Source: Halorussus gelatinilyticus
GTDB lineage: Archaea > Halobacteriota > Halobacteria > Halobacteriales > Haladaptataceae
NCBI RefSeq assembly: GCF_023238445.1
Contig: NZ_CP096658.1
Location: forward strand, 3,348,001-3,412,000
Direction of reading: 5' to 3'
Length of the DNA: 64,000 nucleotides
Each line of letters begins with the position of its first letter. Within the stretch, counting starts at the first letter, position 1. Made by a program: the position numbers and the translations under genes. Below are positions 16,092-25,288 of the stretch, one piece after another. Under the pieces are notes generated by a model that saw only the letters and a program-made list of their open reading frames with translations, searched no databases and was not told where the DNA came from.

Positions 16092-17384
16092 CTACTCGCC
16101 GCGCAGACTCGCCATGTGGTCGATGCGCCGTTGCACGAGGTCGGGCTTTCCGATGTCGTGGCGCACGTCGAGGCCCTCCTCGCCGGCGACCGCGAGCGCG
16201 TCCTCGGCGATCTCCTCGGCGTCGGTGATGGTGTCGGCGACGCCGACCACGGCGAACGCGCGGGAGGTGGTCGTGTAGATGCCGTCCTCGCGCTCGTCCA
16301 CGCTGGCGTAGAACAGGAGCGCGTCTCCGGCGTTCTCCTCGGAAATTTCGACCTTCGCACCGGCCTCGGGGTTCGTGGGGTACCCCTCGGGCACGGCGTA
16401 CTTGCAGACCGTCGCCTTCGGTGCGAACGAGAGTTCGGGCAGGGCCTCGCCCTCGCGGGCCGCGACCAGCACGTCGAGGAAGTCGGTGTTGAGGACGGGC
16501 AGGGTGTTCGTCGCCTCGGGGTCGCCGAAGCGGGCGTTGAACTCCACGACCTTCACGCCCTCGGCGGTGAGCATGAACTGGCCGTAGAGGACGCCCTTGT
16601 AGTCGTCCAGCGCACCGACGGTGGCCTTCAGCACGTCCACCGCCTCGGCGTAGTCGTCCTCGTCCATGAACGGGAGCGCGAGGCCCGCATCGCTGTAACT
16701 GCCCATCCCGCCGGTGTTCGGTCCCTCGTCGCCCTCGTATGCGCGCTTGTGGTCCTGCACTGCGGGAGTCACGCGCAGGTCGCCGTTCGCCACGAACGCT
16801 TGGACGGTGAACTCCTCGCCGACGAGTCGCTCTTCGAGGACCACGCGGTCGTAGTCGGCGTTCCGGAGGTACTCCTTGGCCTCCGCCGCCGTCACTTGGT
16901 CGCCGATGACGCGGACGCCCTTGCCGCCGGTCAGTCCGGCCGGTTTGACCGCGAGGTCGCCGTCGTACTCGTCGATGTACTCGCACGCCTTCTCCATGTC
17001 GTCGAACGTCTCGAAGTCCGGACAGCCGGGAACGTCGTGCTGGCGCATGAACCGCCGCTGGAACGCCTTGTCGGTCTCGATACGGGCCTCGGCCTCGTTC
17101 GGGCCGAACGCGTAGATTCCGGCGTCGTCCAGCGCGTCGGCGACGCCCGCCGCGAGCGGTCCCTCGGGACCGACGACCGCGAGGGTCGCGCCCACGTCCT
17201 CGGCGTAGGCGACGACGGCCTTCGGGTTGGTCGTCTCCAGCGTCTCGAACTCCTCGGCGAGCGCCGCGATGCCGGGGTTGCGGTTGCCCGCGCAGGCGTA
17301 GAGGTCTGCGTCGCTGTCGCCGAGCGCGCGGGCGATGGCGTGTTCACGTCCGCCGCCGCCGACCAGCAGGACTGTCTCGCTCAT
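16092..17384 (-). CDS. purD: Phosphoribosylamine--glycine ligase (PurD)
   Basis: A 430-residue ATP-grasp enzyme from ATG 17384. VLLVGGGGREHAIARAL opens the N-terminal domain; AVKPAGLTGGKGVRVIGD is the ATP-binding loop; GPNTGGMGSYSDAG, FNARFGDPE and the final Asp-rich AIRS-like segment are all in family positions. It makes GAR from phosphoribosylamine, glycine and ATP in purine synthesis. An upstream frame extension to 17540 exists but lacks conservation and is rejected. It appears monocistronic. Confidence 0.95.
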   Translation of the reverse strand: MSETVLLVGGGGREHAIARALGDSDADLYACAGNRNPGIAALAEEFETLETTNPKAVVAYAEDVGATLAVVGPEGPLAAGVADALDDAGIYAFGPNEAEARIETDKAFQRRFMRQHDVPGCPDFETFDDMEKACEYIDEYDGDLAVKPAGLTGGKGVRVIGDQVTAAEAKEYLRNADYDRVVLEERLVGEEFTVQAFVANGDLRVTPAVQDHKRAYEGDEGPNTGGMGSYSDAGLALPFMDEDDYAEAVDVLKATVGALDDYKGVLYGQFMLTAEGVKVVEFNARFGDPEATNTLPVLNTDFLDVLVAAREGEALPELSFAPKATVCKYAVPEGYPTNPEAGAKVEISEENAGDALLFYASVDEREDGIYTTTSRAFAVVGVADTITDAEEIAEDALAVAGEEGLDVRHDIGKPDLVQRRIDHMASLRGE

Positions 17385-17526
17385 ACCCGGACGGTGTAGG
17401 CAAGGGAGTGTAAAGGTTGCTCTTATCGACGCTCGAAGTGTGCAAGGATGTGCGATAGAACGGGTCGCTCGCTTCACTCGCCCCCTCGCGTGAAGACCTA
17501 TCCGTCGTCGCGTGGTAGACTCTGGC

Positions 17527-17964
17527 ATGACCAAGTTCACCGGCGCGTGGAGCGAGCGGGAGGTCGAGGAGTACCTCCGGTCGGCGACGGTTCCGCTCCG
17601 TCTCGCCTGTCATCGTCCGGACGAGTCGCTGTGGATGGTCGCGCTCTGGTATCGCTACCGCGAGGGCTTCTTCGAGTGTTCGACGTGGGCCGAGGCCGAC
17701 GTGGTGACCTATCTCCGCAACGACGCCGAGGTCGCCTTCGAGGTGTCGGAGAACCACCCGCCGTACCGCGGCGTCCGGGGGAACGGTTCGACCGGTCTGT
17801 CGGTGGACGAGGACAAAGGCGTCCTCCGCGACCTGCTAGAGCGGTACCTCGGCGGCACCGACTCGGAACTCGCGGAGTGGCTCCTCTCGCCCGACCGCGA
17901 GGAGGTCCGCATCCGGGTCCGACCGCGCCGAATCCACAGTTGGGACTACAGCGACAGAATGTGA
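17527..17964 (+). CDS. Pyridoxamine 5'-phosphate oxidase-like (split-barrel FMN) protein
   Basis: A 145-residue protein; ATG 17527 is preferred over a GTG 15 nt upstream. The pattern PLRLACHRPDESLWMVALWYRYREGFFECSTW followed by DAEVAFEVSENHPPYRGVRGNG is that of small split-barrel flavin or F420/heme-binding proteins. Such proteins bind FMN, heme or F420; the true substrate is unknown. The last nine codons are tandemly repeated beyond the stop (see repeat at 17938). Confidence 0.8.
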   Translation: MTKFTGAWSEREVEEYLRSATVPLRLACHRPDESLWMVALWYRYREGFFECSTWAEADVVTYLRNDAEVAFEVSENHPPYRGVRGNGSTGLSVDEDKGVLRDLLERYLGGTDSELAEWLLSPDREEVRIRVRPRRIHSWDYSDRM

Positions 17965-17991
17965 AGCTGGGACTACAGCGATAGGATGTGA
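17938..17991 (+). repeat. 27-bp tandem duplication across the stop codon
   Basis: Bases 17938-17964 (last eight codons and TGA of the split-barrel gene) are repeated as 17965-17991 with three mismatches. All three are synonymous, so both copies spell SWDYSDRM and a stop. The second copy lies outside the gene as annotated. Confidence 0.9.
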
Positions 17992-18135
17992 ATTCGGAAC
18001 CGAGTAAATAGTCCTCGTTCTCGCGGCCTCTCATCGTCTCTCGCCGACGCTCGGCGGCGTCGGGTCTTTCTTTCGGTCGTCGAATCGAACGCAAGACCGA
18101 TGCCTTTCTTACCTGTCCATCACGAAGTTAGACGC

Positions 18136-19299
18136 ATGACAGGCGTACGAGTCGCAGGGGTCGGTCTCACCCACTTCGGCAAGCACCCCGAACGGACCGG
18201 CCGGGACCTCTTCGCCGAGGCGAGCGAGCGAGCGTTCGCCGACGCGGGCGTGGACCGGGCCGACGTCGAGCAGTTGAACTTCGGCAACTTCATGGGCGAA
18301 CTGAGCGAGCATCAGGGCCACCAAGGCCCGTTGATGGCCGAGGCCGCAGGGCTGACCGCTCCGGCGACCCGCTACGAGAGCGCGTGCGCCTCCTCCGGCG
18401 TGGCGGTCCGCGAGGCCGTCAAGGACGTGCGAAACGGCGAAGCGGACGTGATGCTCGTCGGCGGGGCCGAGCGCATGAACAACCTCGGCACCGCGGGGAC
18501 GACCGAAGCCCTCGCAATCGCGGCCGACGACCTCTACGAGGTCCGGGCGGGCATGACCTTCCCGGCGGCCTACGCGCTGATGGCCCGCGCCTACTTCGAG
18601 CAGTACGGCGGGAGCCGCGAGGACCTCGCCGAAATCGCGGTGAAGAACCACGACAACGCCCTGGAAAACGAGTTCGCGCAGTTCCAGCGCGCCATCACGG
18701 TCGAGGACGCGCTCGAAGCGCCGACCATCGCCGACCCCCTCGGTCTCTACGACGCCTGCCCCATCACCGACGGGGCGAGCGCCGCGGTCCTCGTCAGCGA
18801 CGAGTACGCCGAGGAACACGGCCTCGACGCGCCGGTTTCGATTACCGGTACGGGGCAGGGCGGCGACAAGATGGCGCTACAGGACCGACGCTTCCTCGCT
18901 CGCACCCCCGCCGCCGAGCGCGCCGCGGAAGAAGCCTACGACGACGCCGGCATCGGCCCGCAGGACGTGTCGGTCGCCGAGGTCCACGACTGCTTCACCA
19001 TCGCGGAGGTCCTCGCCGTCGAGGCGCTGGACTTCTACGCGCCCGGCGAGGGCATCGGCGCGGCGGCCCGCGGCGAGACGACCCGCGACGGCGACCGGCC
19101 GGTCAACCTCTCGGGCGGCCTGAAGGCCAAGGGCCACCCGGTCGGCGCGACCGGGACGAGCCAAGTCGTCGAGATGACGCGCCTGCTCCGGGGCGACCAC
19201 CCCAACAGCGACGCCGTGCCCGGCGAAATCGGCGTGGCCCACAACGCGGGCGGCACGGTGGCGAGTACCACGGTTCACGTCTTGGAGGTGGACCGATGA
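18136..19299 (+). CDS. Thiolase family protein (acetyl-CoA acetyltransferase / SCP-x type)
   Basis: A 387-residue thiolase-fold enzyme from ATG 18136. The nucleophile Cys sits in YESACASSGVAVREA, VHDCFTIAE holds the SCP-x type histidine region, and GGLKAKGHPVGATGTSQV and AHNAGGTV complete the active site. It overlaps by four bases (ATGA) with a DUF35 OB-fold protein. In archaea, thiolase, HMG-CoA synthase and a DUF35 protein form one complex that channels acetoacetyl-CoA into the mevalonate route; other thiolase/DUF35 pairs serve beta-oxidation. Which role applies here cannot be told, as no HMG-CoA synthase is adjacent. Confidence 0.9.
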   Translation: MTGVRVAGVGLTHFGKHPERTGRDLFAEASERAFADAGVDRADVEQLNFGNFMGELSEHQGHQGPLMAEAAGLTAPATRYESACASSGVAVREAVKDVRNGEADVMLVGGAERMNNLGTAGTTEALAIAADDLYEVRAGMTFPAAYALMARAYFEQYGGSREDLAEIAVKNHDNALENEFAQFQRAITVEDALEAPTIADPLGLYDACPITDGASAAVLVSDEYAEEHGLDAPVSITGTGQGGDKMALQDRRFLARTPAAERAAEEAYDDAGIGPQDVSVAEVHDCFTIAEVLAVEALDFYAPGEGIGAAARGETTRDGDRPVNLSGGLKAKGHPVGATGTSQVVEMTRLLRGDHPNSDAVPGEIGVAHNAGGTVASTTVHVLEVDR

Positions 19300-19694
19300 G
19301 CGACCGAACCGGCGAGGGCGAGCGCGTCCGCGACGATGGCTTCGACGACTTCCTCGACGCCGTCGAGTCGGGCGAGGGCTACTATCTCGAATGTCCCGAG
19401 GGTCACGGGTCGCTCCCGCCACGGCGGGTCTGCCCCCACTGCGGCGCGACCGACCTCGAAGAGACGCCGCTCCCCGAGACCGGCGAAATCGAGACCTACA
19501 CCGAGGTCCACGTCCCCGCGCCCTCGTTCGCCGACGACGCGCCCTACGTGACGGCGGTTACGGACTTCGGCGGCGCTCGACTGACGGGAATCGTGCGCGA
19601 CACCGACGCCGTGACGGTCGGAACCGAGGTCGCGCTCGACGTGGCCGAGACCGAGACCGCGGACGAACGCGTCCTCGTCTTCAGAGTGCGCTGA
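19296..19694 (+). CDS. DUF35 OB-fold protein with zinc ribbon (acyl-CoA binding)
   Basis: A 132-residue protein. An N-terminal helix (DDFLDAVESGEGYYLE) leads into a rubredoxin-like zinc ribbon that starts CPEGHGSLPPRRVCPHCG, then an OB fold (IETYTEVHVPAPSFADDAPY ... LTGIVRD). One ribbon Cys pair appears as C-x2-EGH, so the metal site may be partly altered. It starts inside the thiolase stop codon (ATGA). The family bridges thiolase and HMG-CoA synthase or binds CoA thioesters. No signal peptide; cytoplasmic. Confidence 0.9.
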   Translation: MSDRTGEGERVRDDGFDDFLDAVESGEGYYLECPEGHGSLPPRRVCPHCGATDLEETPLPETGEIETYTEVHVPAPSFADDAPYVTAVTDFGGARLTGIVRDTDAVTVGTEVALDVAETETADERVLVFRVR

Positions 19695-19778
19695 GACCCC
19701 GATATCGCCGCCCTCCGGGTCGATGCCGCGGTTACCGGCCACCACTCTTACCCGCATCTTCGTTGCCTAGACAACTGC

Positions 19779-20882
19779 ATGGTGGGGAGACACGAGTTGA
19801 CACTGCTTTTCGTCGTCGTCACCGTCGCCGTCGCTCCGATGGCGGCGCTCGGCGCAACGACATCGACGGACGGTCGCGTGCAGGCGACGAGTCCGTCGCT
19901 CGAACGTGGAGGACAGCTAAACCAACAATCGGGAACCGCGGCGTGCGACTACTCGGCGCTGTACAACCAGACGATAGATTCGGTCGTCCAAATCCAGACC
20001 GCTCAGGGGAGCGGGTCCGGGTTCGTCTTCGACGCCGGTAACGGGAGTAGCTTCGTCGTCACCAACCAGCACGTCGTGAATCAGACGTCGAGCGTCGGCG
20101 TCCGGTTCGCTCGCGGGGAGACCCGGAGCGGTTCCGTGGTCGGGACGTCTCGACTCGCGGACCTCGCGGTCGTCCGCGTGGACGACACCCCGGAGTACGT
20201 CGAGGCGCTTCCGGTCGCAGACTCGGCCCCGAATCCGGGCGACCGCGTCGCCGCTATCGGGAGTCCGTTCGGCTTGGAGACGACCATCACGTCGGGCATC
20301 GTCAGCGGGGTCAACCGGACGTCGCCGGTCGGGTTCCCGCTGCCGAACAGCGTCCAGACCGACGCGCCCATCAACCCCGGTAACAGCGGCGGACCGCTCG
20401 TCGCGTGCGACACCGGGTCCGTGGTCGGCGTGAACCAAGCCGGCGGCGGGGATAACATCGGGTTCGCCATCGGTGCGTCGCTCGTCGAGCAGATCGTGCC
20501 CGCGCTCATCCAGCAGGGCGAGTACTCGTTCCCGCTCCTCGGGGTGCAAGGAGTCACGCTGACCCAACCGCTCGCCGAGGCGAACGACCTCAACGTGAGT
20601 CAGGGCGTCTACGTGGTGGACACCATCGACGGAACGCCCGCCGCCGAGGCGTTCCAAGGTGCCAACGATAGCACGGTCGTGAACGGCCAACGGATTCCCG
20701 TCGGCGGAGACGTCATCGTCGCCATCGGGAACCAGAGCGTCTCGTCCCGCGAGGACCTGCTCTCGTACCTGTTCACTCAGACTCGGCCCGGTGACACCGT
20801 GCAGGTGACGGTCCTGCGCGACGGGTCTCGACAGACGATCAACGTCACGGTCACCGAGCGTCCGACGCAGGAACAACAGTAG
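19779..20882 (+). CDS. HtrA/DegP-type serine protease (S1C) with PDZ domain
   Basis: A 367-residue secreted protease. Signal peptide about 1-25, trypsin-like domain with His98 (TNQHVV), Asp128 (LADLAVV) and Ser203 (NPGNSGGPL), then one PDZ domain (about 255-355: LLGVQGVTLTQPLAE ... GDVIVAIGNQSVSS). The signal ends in a plain alanine run rather than a lipobox. HtrA proteases clear misfolded extracytoplasmic proteins. The TFIIB-box region upstream is not clear. It follows the DUF35 gene by 84 nt with its own likely promoter. Confidence 0.92.
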   Translation: MVGRHELTLLFVVVTVAVAPMAALGATTSTDGRVQATSPSLERGGQLNQQSGTAACDYSALYNQTIDSVVQIQTAQGSGSGFVFDAGNGSSFVVTNQHVVNQTSSVGVRFARGETRSGSVVGTSRLADLAVVRVDDTPEYVEALPVADSAPNPGDRVAAIGSPFGLETTITSGIVSGVNRTSPVGFPLPNSVQTDAPINPGNSGGPLVACDTGSVVGVNQAGGGDNIGFAIGASLVEQIVPALIQQGEYSFPLLGVQGVTLTQPLAEANDLNVSQGVYVVDTIDGTPAAEAFQGANDSTVVNGQRIPVGGDVIVAIGNQSVSSREDLLSYLFTQTRPGDTVQVTVLRDGSRQTINVTVTERPTQEQQ

Positions 20883-20954
20883 TAGCGGACGCTCTTCTCT
20901 TTTCGACGTACCGACGGTCGAACTCGATTGCTTCGAGGAAGGCGACGCGACTTG

Positions 20955-21911
20955 CTACGCTCGGCCGGGTTCGGACTCGACCGCCTCCTCCGTCAGTTCG
21001 TCCAGCAGAACGTCGAGGAACGGACCGGGATGCTCGGCGTGCGGCAGGAGTTTCGCCTCGTCGAAGACGACCAACTTCGCGTCGGCCTGCTCGGCCAGTT
21101 CCTCGCCCTCCTCCAGCGGCGAGACCGTCGCGTCGCGGCCCCAGACGATGGTGACGGGCACGTCGAGTCGCACCAACTCCTCGCCCAGGTCCACGTCGGG
21201 GTCGAGATACCCCGAGACGAACGAGGCGGGCGCGAAGCGCGCGCCGGGTTGGTGGGCGGTCTCCCACTGGTAGTCCACGTCGCTCTCGGTGTACGACGCT
21301 TCCGTCGAGTACGCCTCCCGGTTGTCGAAGAAGTGGAGCGAGCGCTTGCTGGTCAGCAGGTTGAACAGCGCCTGCCCGACCAGCGGCGACCGGATCAGCG
21401 ACCGGAGCCACGTCCGGCGCGGGCCGGTGTCGCCGGTCGGCGCGACCAGCACGAGGCGGGTGAACGGACTCGACTGGTGCTGGGCCAGCGTCGCGTAGGC
21501 CCCCGACAGCGAGGTGGCGACGCAGGCCGCGTCCTCGGTCACGTCCTCGGCGAAGTCGGTGACGAAGGCAGTGTAGAGCGCCGCGGAGTAGGTCAGCGGC
21601 GGGCGGTCAGAGCGCCCGAAGCCCGGCAGGTCGGGCGCGACGACGTGGTGGGTCTTGGCGAGTTGGTCGAAAATCTGATCGAACTCCTTGTTCGAGGCGG
21701 CGGCGTGGACCCCGTGCAGGAGCAGTACGTCGGGGTCGTCGGGGTCGCCGGCCTCGGTGTAAGCCACGTCGAAGCCCCGCCAGCGGTATGTCCCCTGTCG
21801 GCCCTCTAGCGCGGGGTCGAGGTCCCCGACCTTCCACGAGAGCAGTCCGTTGCCGAGCGCGGCGGCTCCGAGGCCGCCGGCGACTCCGGCCGCGACGTTT
21901 CGTAGCTTCAT
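20955..21911 (-). CDS. Alpha/beta hydrolase with N-terminal membrane segment
   Basis: A 318-residue protein. Residues 1-27 (VAAGVAGGLGAAALGNGLL) form an uncleaved hydrophobic anchor or signal. LLHGVHAAASNKEFD carries the oxyanion His-Gly, VATSLSGAYA the nucleophile Ser in a loosened G-x-S-x-G box, GRDATVSP the acid, and LPHAEHPGPFL the catalytic His. Similar to lipase- or peroxidase-like hydrolases; substrate unknown. It lies 48 nt from the prolyl oligopeptidase on the same strand and the two may be cotranscribed, with the oligopeptidase first. Confidence 0.82.
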   Translation of the reverse strand: MKLRNVAAGVAGGLGAAALGNGLLSWKVGDLDPALEGRQGTYRWRGFDVAYTEAGDPDDPDVLLLHGVHAAASNKEFDQIFDQLAKTHHVVAPDLPGFGRSDRPPLTYSAALYTAFVTDFAEDVTEDAACVATSLSGAYATLAQHQSSPFTRLVLVAPTGDTGPRRTWLRSLIRSPLVGQALFNLLTSKRSLHFFDNREAYSTEASYTESDVDYQWETAHQPGARFAPASFVSGYLDPDVDLGEELVRLDVPVTIVWGRDATVSPLEEGEELAEQADAKLVVFDEAKLLPHAEHPGPFLDVLLDELTEEAVESEPGRA

Positions 21912-21959
21912 GCCCGAATCTTCGGTGTCGGGAAAGTTAGCCGTTGTGCCGACGATCGT

Positions 21960-24095
21960 TCACTCCGTCCCCTTCGATTCGTCACTCGCGTTCGATTCGC
22001 CGGTCACGTTCGTCTCGTCACTCGCGTTCGATTCTGTCGGCACGCCCAACTGGTCGTAGAGGAACGCCCAGCGGTCCAGTTGCTCGGCCACGACCATCGA
22101 CGTGGGCTTGCCGACGCCGTGGCCCGCCTCGGTCTCGGTCCGGAGCAGGACGGGCTTCTCGCCCGTATTCGCGGCCTGCATCCGGGCGGTCATCTTCCGA
22201 GCGTGGCCGGGGTGGACGCGAGTGTCGCCCGCGGCGGTCTCGAAGTAGACGGCCGGGTACTCGCGCTCGGAGACGTTGTGGTACGGCGAGTACTCCCGGA
22301 GATATCGGAAGTCGTCGGGGTCGTCGGGCGACCCGTACTCGGTCGTCCACGACTCGCCGAGCAGGAACTCGTGGAACCGGAGCATGTCGAGGAGCGGGAC
22401 CCCGCAGGACGCCGCGCCGAAGAGGTCCGGGCGCTGGGTAATCGCTGCACCGACCAGCAGGCCGCCGTTCGATCGGCCCATCGCGGCGAGTCGCTCGGGG
22501 CGGGTGTACTCGCGCTCTATCAACCCCTCGGCGACCGCGTAGAAGTCGTCGAAGACGTTCTGTTTTCGCTCGCGCATCCCGGCGCGGTGCCACTCCTCGC
22601 CGTACTCCGCGCCGCCCCGCAGGTTCGCTTGCACGTAGACCCCACCGTCTTCGAGGAAGGGGACGCGGAATCGGTCGTAACGCGGCGTGAGCGTGATTCG
22701 GAACCCGCCGTAGCCGTAGAGGACGGTCGGGTTGTCGCCGTCGCGTTCGACGCCCTCGCGGTGGACGACGAACGCCGGGACCTCGGTGCCGTCTGCCGAC
22801 TCGAAGAACTGCTGTTCGACCACGAGGTCGAGGTCCGAGTCGAACGGCGACTCGGAGTCGCCGTTCGACTCGGGGCCCCGTTCGCTCACGACGGTCGTCT
22901 CCTCGGCGTCGGTCCGGCCGCGGGCGACCCACGGTGGACGGTCGAACGTCTGGGCACGGAAATAGAACTCGGGCGCGTCGGGGTGGCCCGTCAGGTCGCC
23001 GCGACCGACCGCGGCGTACTCCGGGAGGGCAACGTCACGGCGCTTCCCGCCCGTCCGGTCGTAGACCGAGAGCGACGATGCGGCGTCGCGCTGGCGGTGG
23101 ACGACCAGCGAGTCGCCCGCGACGGCGACGTCGGTCAGCGTGCCCTCGCGCTCGGGGACCACTTCGGCGAGGTCGTCGGGGTCGGCCGCGTCTGCGTCTA
23201 CGTCGCAGGCGAGGACGCGCGAGTGCGGGGCGTCGTAGTCGGTTCGGAAGTACGCCGTGCCGTCGGCGAGAGCGAATCGGAACGAGGCGTCGGCGTCGGC
23301 GACGAGTTCGACCAGTTCGCCGTTCGCGGGGGACCGACCGTCGCACTCCCAGCGGTACACGTCCGAGTGCGTCCAGCCGCGGTGGTACGCGACGACGAGC
23401 GTCCCGTCGGTGTAGCCGAGTTGCGGCCAGACGTGTTCGCCCACGTCGTCGGTCAACACCGGGTCGTCGGCCGCGGCGGATTCGCCCGCCCCTAACTCGT
23501 GGTAGCGAATCTGCTTCTCCAACTGGGCGCCCTCGTCGGCTGACCCGGTGGTCACGTAGTAGAACCCCTCCTCGGTCCACGCGACGCTTTCGGGGTTGGT
23601 CCGGCCGCAGTCCCGGACGACTCCGACCGTCTCGCCGGTCTCGGCGTCGAGGATCGTCACGTCGTACTGTTCTTCGCCGCCCGCCGCCCGGCCGTAGGCG
23701 ACCAGTGCGCCGTCGGACGAGGGGACGAACCAGTCCAGCGAGTCGGTCTCGGGCCACTCGTTCGGGTCGGCGAGGACGGTCGGTTCGGCGTCGAGTTCAG
23801 GCCGGAAACAGAGCTTCGGGTGGTCCTCGTCGGCGGCCTCGACGGTCTGGAAGTAACCGCGCTCGCACGGCGTGACGACGCCGTACGACTGGACCTCGGC
23901 GCGGGCCTCGAACCGGGGTTCGAGGGCGTCGCGGACCGCCCCGCGGAGGTGGTCGTCGGCGTAGTCGTTCTGGCGTTCGACCCACGCCCGGACCTCCTCG
24001 GTGTCTTCTTCCAGCCAGCGGTAGGGGTCGCGTATCTCCTCGCCGTGTACCTCCTCGACGACTTCGCGGCGGTCGGTCTCGGGCGGGTCTGACAT
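21960..24095 (-). CDS. Prolyl oligopeptidase family serine peptidase (S9A)
   Basis: A 711-residue enzyme: seven-bladed beta-propeller (about 70-420) then alpha/beta-hydrolase domain. DPYRWLEEDTEEVRAWVERQ is the S9A N-terminal signature; nucleophile Ser is in AAMGRSNGGLLVGA, acid in the PAVYFETAAGDTRVHPGHA loop, and His in ETEAGHGVGKP. Two Mets compete (24116 and 24095); the TATA-like box at 24121-24127 would put the transcript start near 24099, favouring 24095. Cytosolic; cleaves short peptides after proline. The C-terminus is a run of TNV/SNASDE-type repeats unlike the rest. Confidence 0.9.
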   Translation of the reverse strand: MSDPPETDRREVVEEVHGEEIRDPYRWLEEDTEEVRAWVERQNDYADDHLRGAVRDALEPRFEARAEVQSYGVVTPCERGYFQTVEAADEDHPKLCFRPELDAEPTVLADPNEWPETDSLDWFVPSSDGALVAYGRAAGGEEQYDVTILDAETGETVGVVRDCGRTNPESVAWTEEGFYYVTTGSADEGAQLEKQIRYHELGAGESAAADDPVLTDDVGEHVWPQLGYTDGTLVVAYHRGWTHSDVYRWECDGRSPANGELVELVADADASFRFALADGTAYFRTDYDAPHSRVLACDVDADAADPDDLAEVVPEREGTLTDVAVAGDSLVVHRQRDAASSLSVYDRTGGKRRDVALPEYAAVGRGDLTGHPDAPEFYFRAQTFDRPPWVARGRTDAEETTVVSERGPESNGDSESPFDSDLDLVVEQQFFESADGTEVPAFVVHREGVERDGDNPTVLYGYGGFRITLTPRYDRFRVPFLEDGGVYVQANLRGGAEYGEEWHRAGMRERKQNVFDDFYAVAEGLIEREYTRPERLAAMGRSNGGLLVGAAITQRPDLFGAASCGVPLLDMLRFHEFLLGESWTTEYGSPDDPDDFRYLREYSPYHNVSEREYPAVYFETAAGDTRVHPGHARKMTARMQAANTGEKPVLLRTETEAGHGVGKPTSMVVAEQLDRWAFLYDQLGVPTESNASDETNVTGESNASDESKGTE

Positions 24096-24120
24096 GGACG
24101 TGATTGGTTCTGTCATCGTA

Positions 24121-24127
24121 CATAAAT
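24121..24127 (-). promoter_or_regulatory. TATA-like box for the prolyl oligopeptidase gene
   Basis: ATTTATG on the minus strand, centre about 29 nt before the ATG at 24095 and only 8 nt before the alternative ATG at 24116. This decides for the shorter protein. Confidence 0.5.
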
Positions 24128-24295
24128 CTCGGGGCACGGGCAAACCGGGCGCGGCGACGCCTCGATTCTCGTCGGAGACGCTGCTCGCAGTGTGGTTTTC
24201 GCTTCCATTCGGCGACGAGTCGAGTCCGATTCGACGCGACTCTTCGACCGGTCGGCTTCGCAAACGAATTAACCTCCCGTCAGAAACCCCTCTAC

Positions 24296-25288
24296 ATGGT
24301 CGTTTCGAGCGCTCCGGGCAAGGTCTACCTGTTCGGAGAACACGCGGTCGTTTACGGCGAACCGGCGGTCCCCTGCGCCATCGAGCGCCGAGCGCGGGTG
24401 TCCGTCGAGGCGCGCGACGACGACCGCATCCGAGTCCACGCCGAGGACCTGAGTCTCAACGGGTTCACGGTCGAGTACAGCGACGATAGCGACGGCGGTC
24501 CCGACGTGGACGTGGCCGAGTCGCTGGTGCAGGCCGGAATCGGGTACATCGACGCCGCGGTCGAGCAGGCGCGAGACGCCGCGGGCCGACCCGACGCCGG
24601 CTTCGACATCACCGTCGAGAGCGAGATTCCGCTCGGCGCGGGTCTCGGGTCGTCGGCGGCGGTCACCACCGCGGGCATCGACGCCGGGACCCGAGAGTTG
24701 GGCGTCGAGTTGAGCGCGGAAGAGGTCGCCGAGCGCGCGTATCAGGCCGAACTGGAGGTCCAGAACGGCGAGGCGTCGCGCGCGGACACCTTCTGCTCGG
24801 CGACGGGCGGCGCGGTCCGCGTCGAGGGCGACGACTGCCGGGCGATGGACGCGCCCGACCTGCCGTTCGTCATTGGATTCGACGGCGGCGCGGGCGACAC
24901 CGGGGAACTCGTCGCGGGCGTGCGAGCGTTGCGCGAGGAGTACGACTTCGCGGCCGACACGGTGGAGAGCATCGGCGACGTCGTGCGCTCGGGCGAGGAG
25001 GCCCTCGCCGCGGGCGACGTCGCGGAGTTAGGCGAGTTGATGAACTTCAACCACGGCCTGCTGGAGGCGCTCGGGGTCTCGTCGCGCTCGCTCGACCAGA
25101 TGGTCTGGGCGGCCCGCGACGCGGGCGCTCACGGGGCCAAGCTGACCGGCGCGGGCGGCGGCGGCTGTATCGTCGCGCTCGACCCGACCGACAGCACCCA
25201 GACCGCGCTCCGGTACACGCCGGGCTGTGAGGACGCCTTCCGAGCGGAGCTAGATACGGACGGCGTGCGCGTGGAGGACGAGGAATGA
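24296..25288 (+). CDS. mvk: Mevalonate kinase
   Basis: A 330-residue GHMP kinase from ATG 24296. SSAPGKVYLFGEHAVVYGEPA opens the fold, PLGAGLGSSAAVTTAG (113-128) is the ATP-binding loop, and KLTGAGGGGCIVAL the C-terminal GHMP motif. Phosphorylates mevalonate for isoprenoid (archaeal lipid, carotenoid, quinone) synthesis. Its stop overlaps the next start (ATGA), and the next gene is isopentenyl phosphate kinase, so the pair serves the archaeal mevalonate route. The long upstream frame to 24104 overlaps the divergent promoter region and is rejected. Confidence 0.95.
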   Translation: MVVSSAPGKVYLFGEHAVVYGEPAVPCAIERRARVSVEARDDDRIRVHAEDLSLNGFTVEYSDDSDGGPDVDVAESLVQAGIGYIDAAVEQARDAAGRPDAGFDITVESEIPLGAGLGSSAAVTTAGIDAGTRELGVELSAEEVAERAYQAELEVQNGEASRADTFCSATGGAVRVEGDDCRAMDAPDLPFVIGFDGGAGDTGELVAGVRALREEYDFAADTVESIGDVVRSGEEALAAGDVAELGELMNFNHGLLEALGVSSRSLDQMVWAARDAGAHGAKLTGAGGGGCIVALDPTDSTQTALRYTPGCEDAFRAELDTDGVRVEDEE

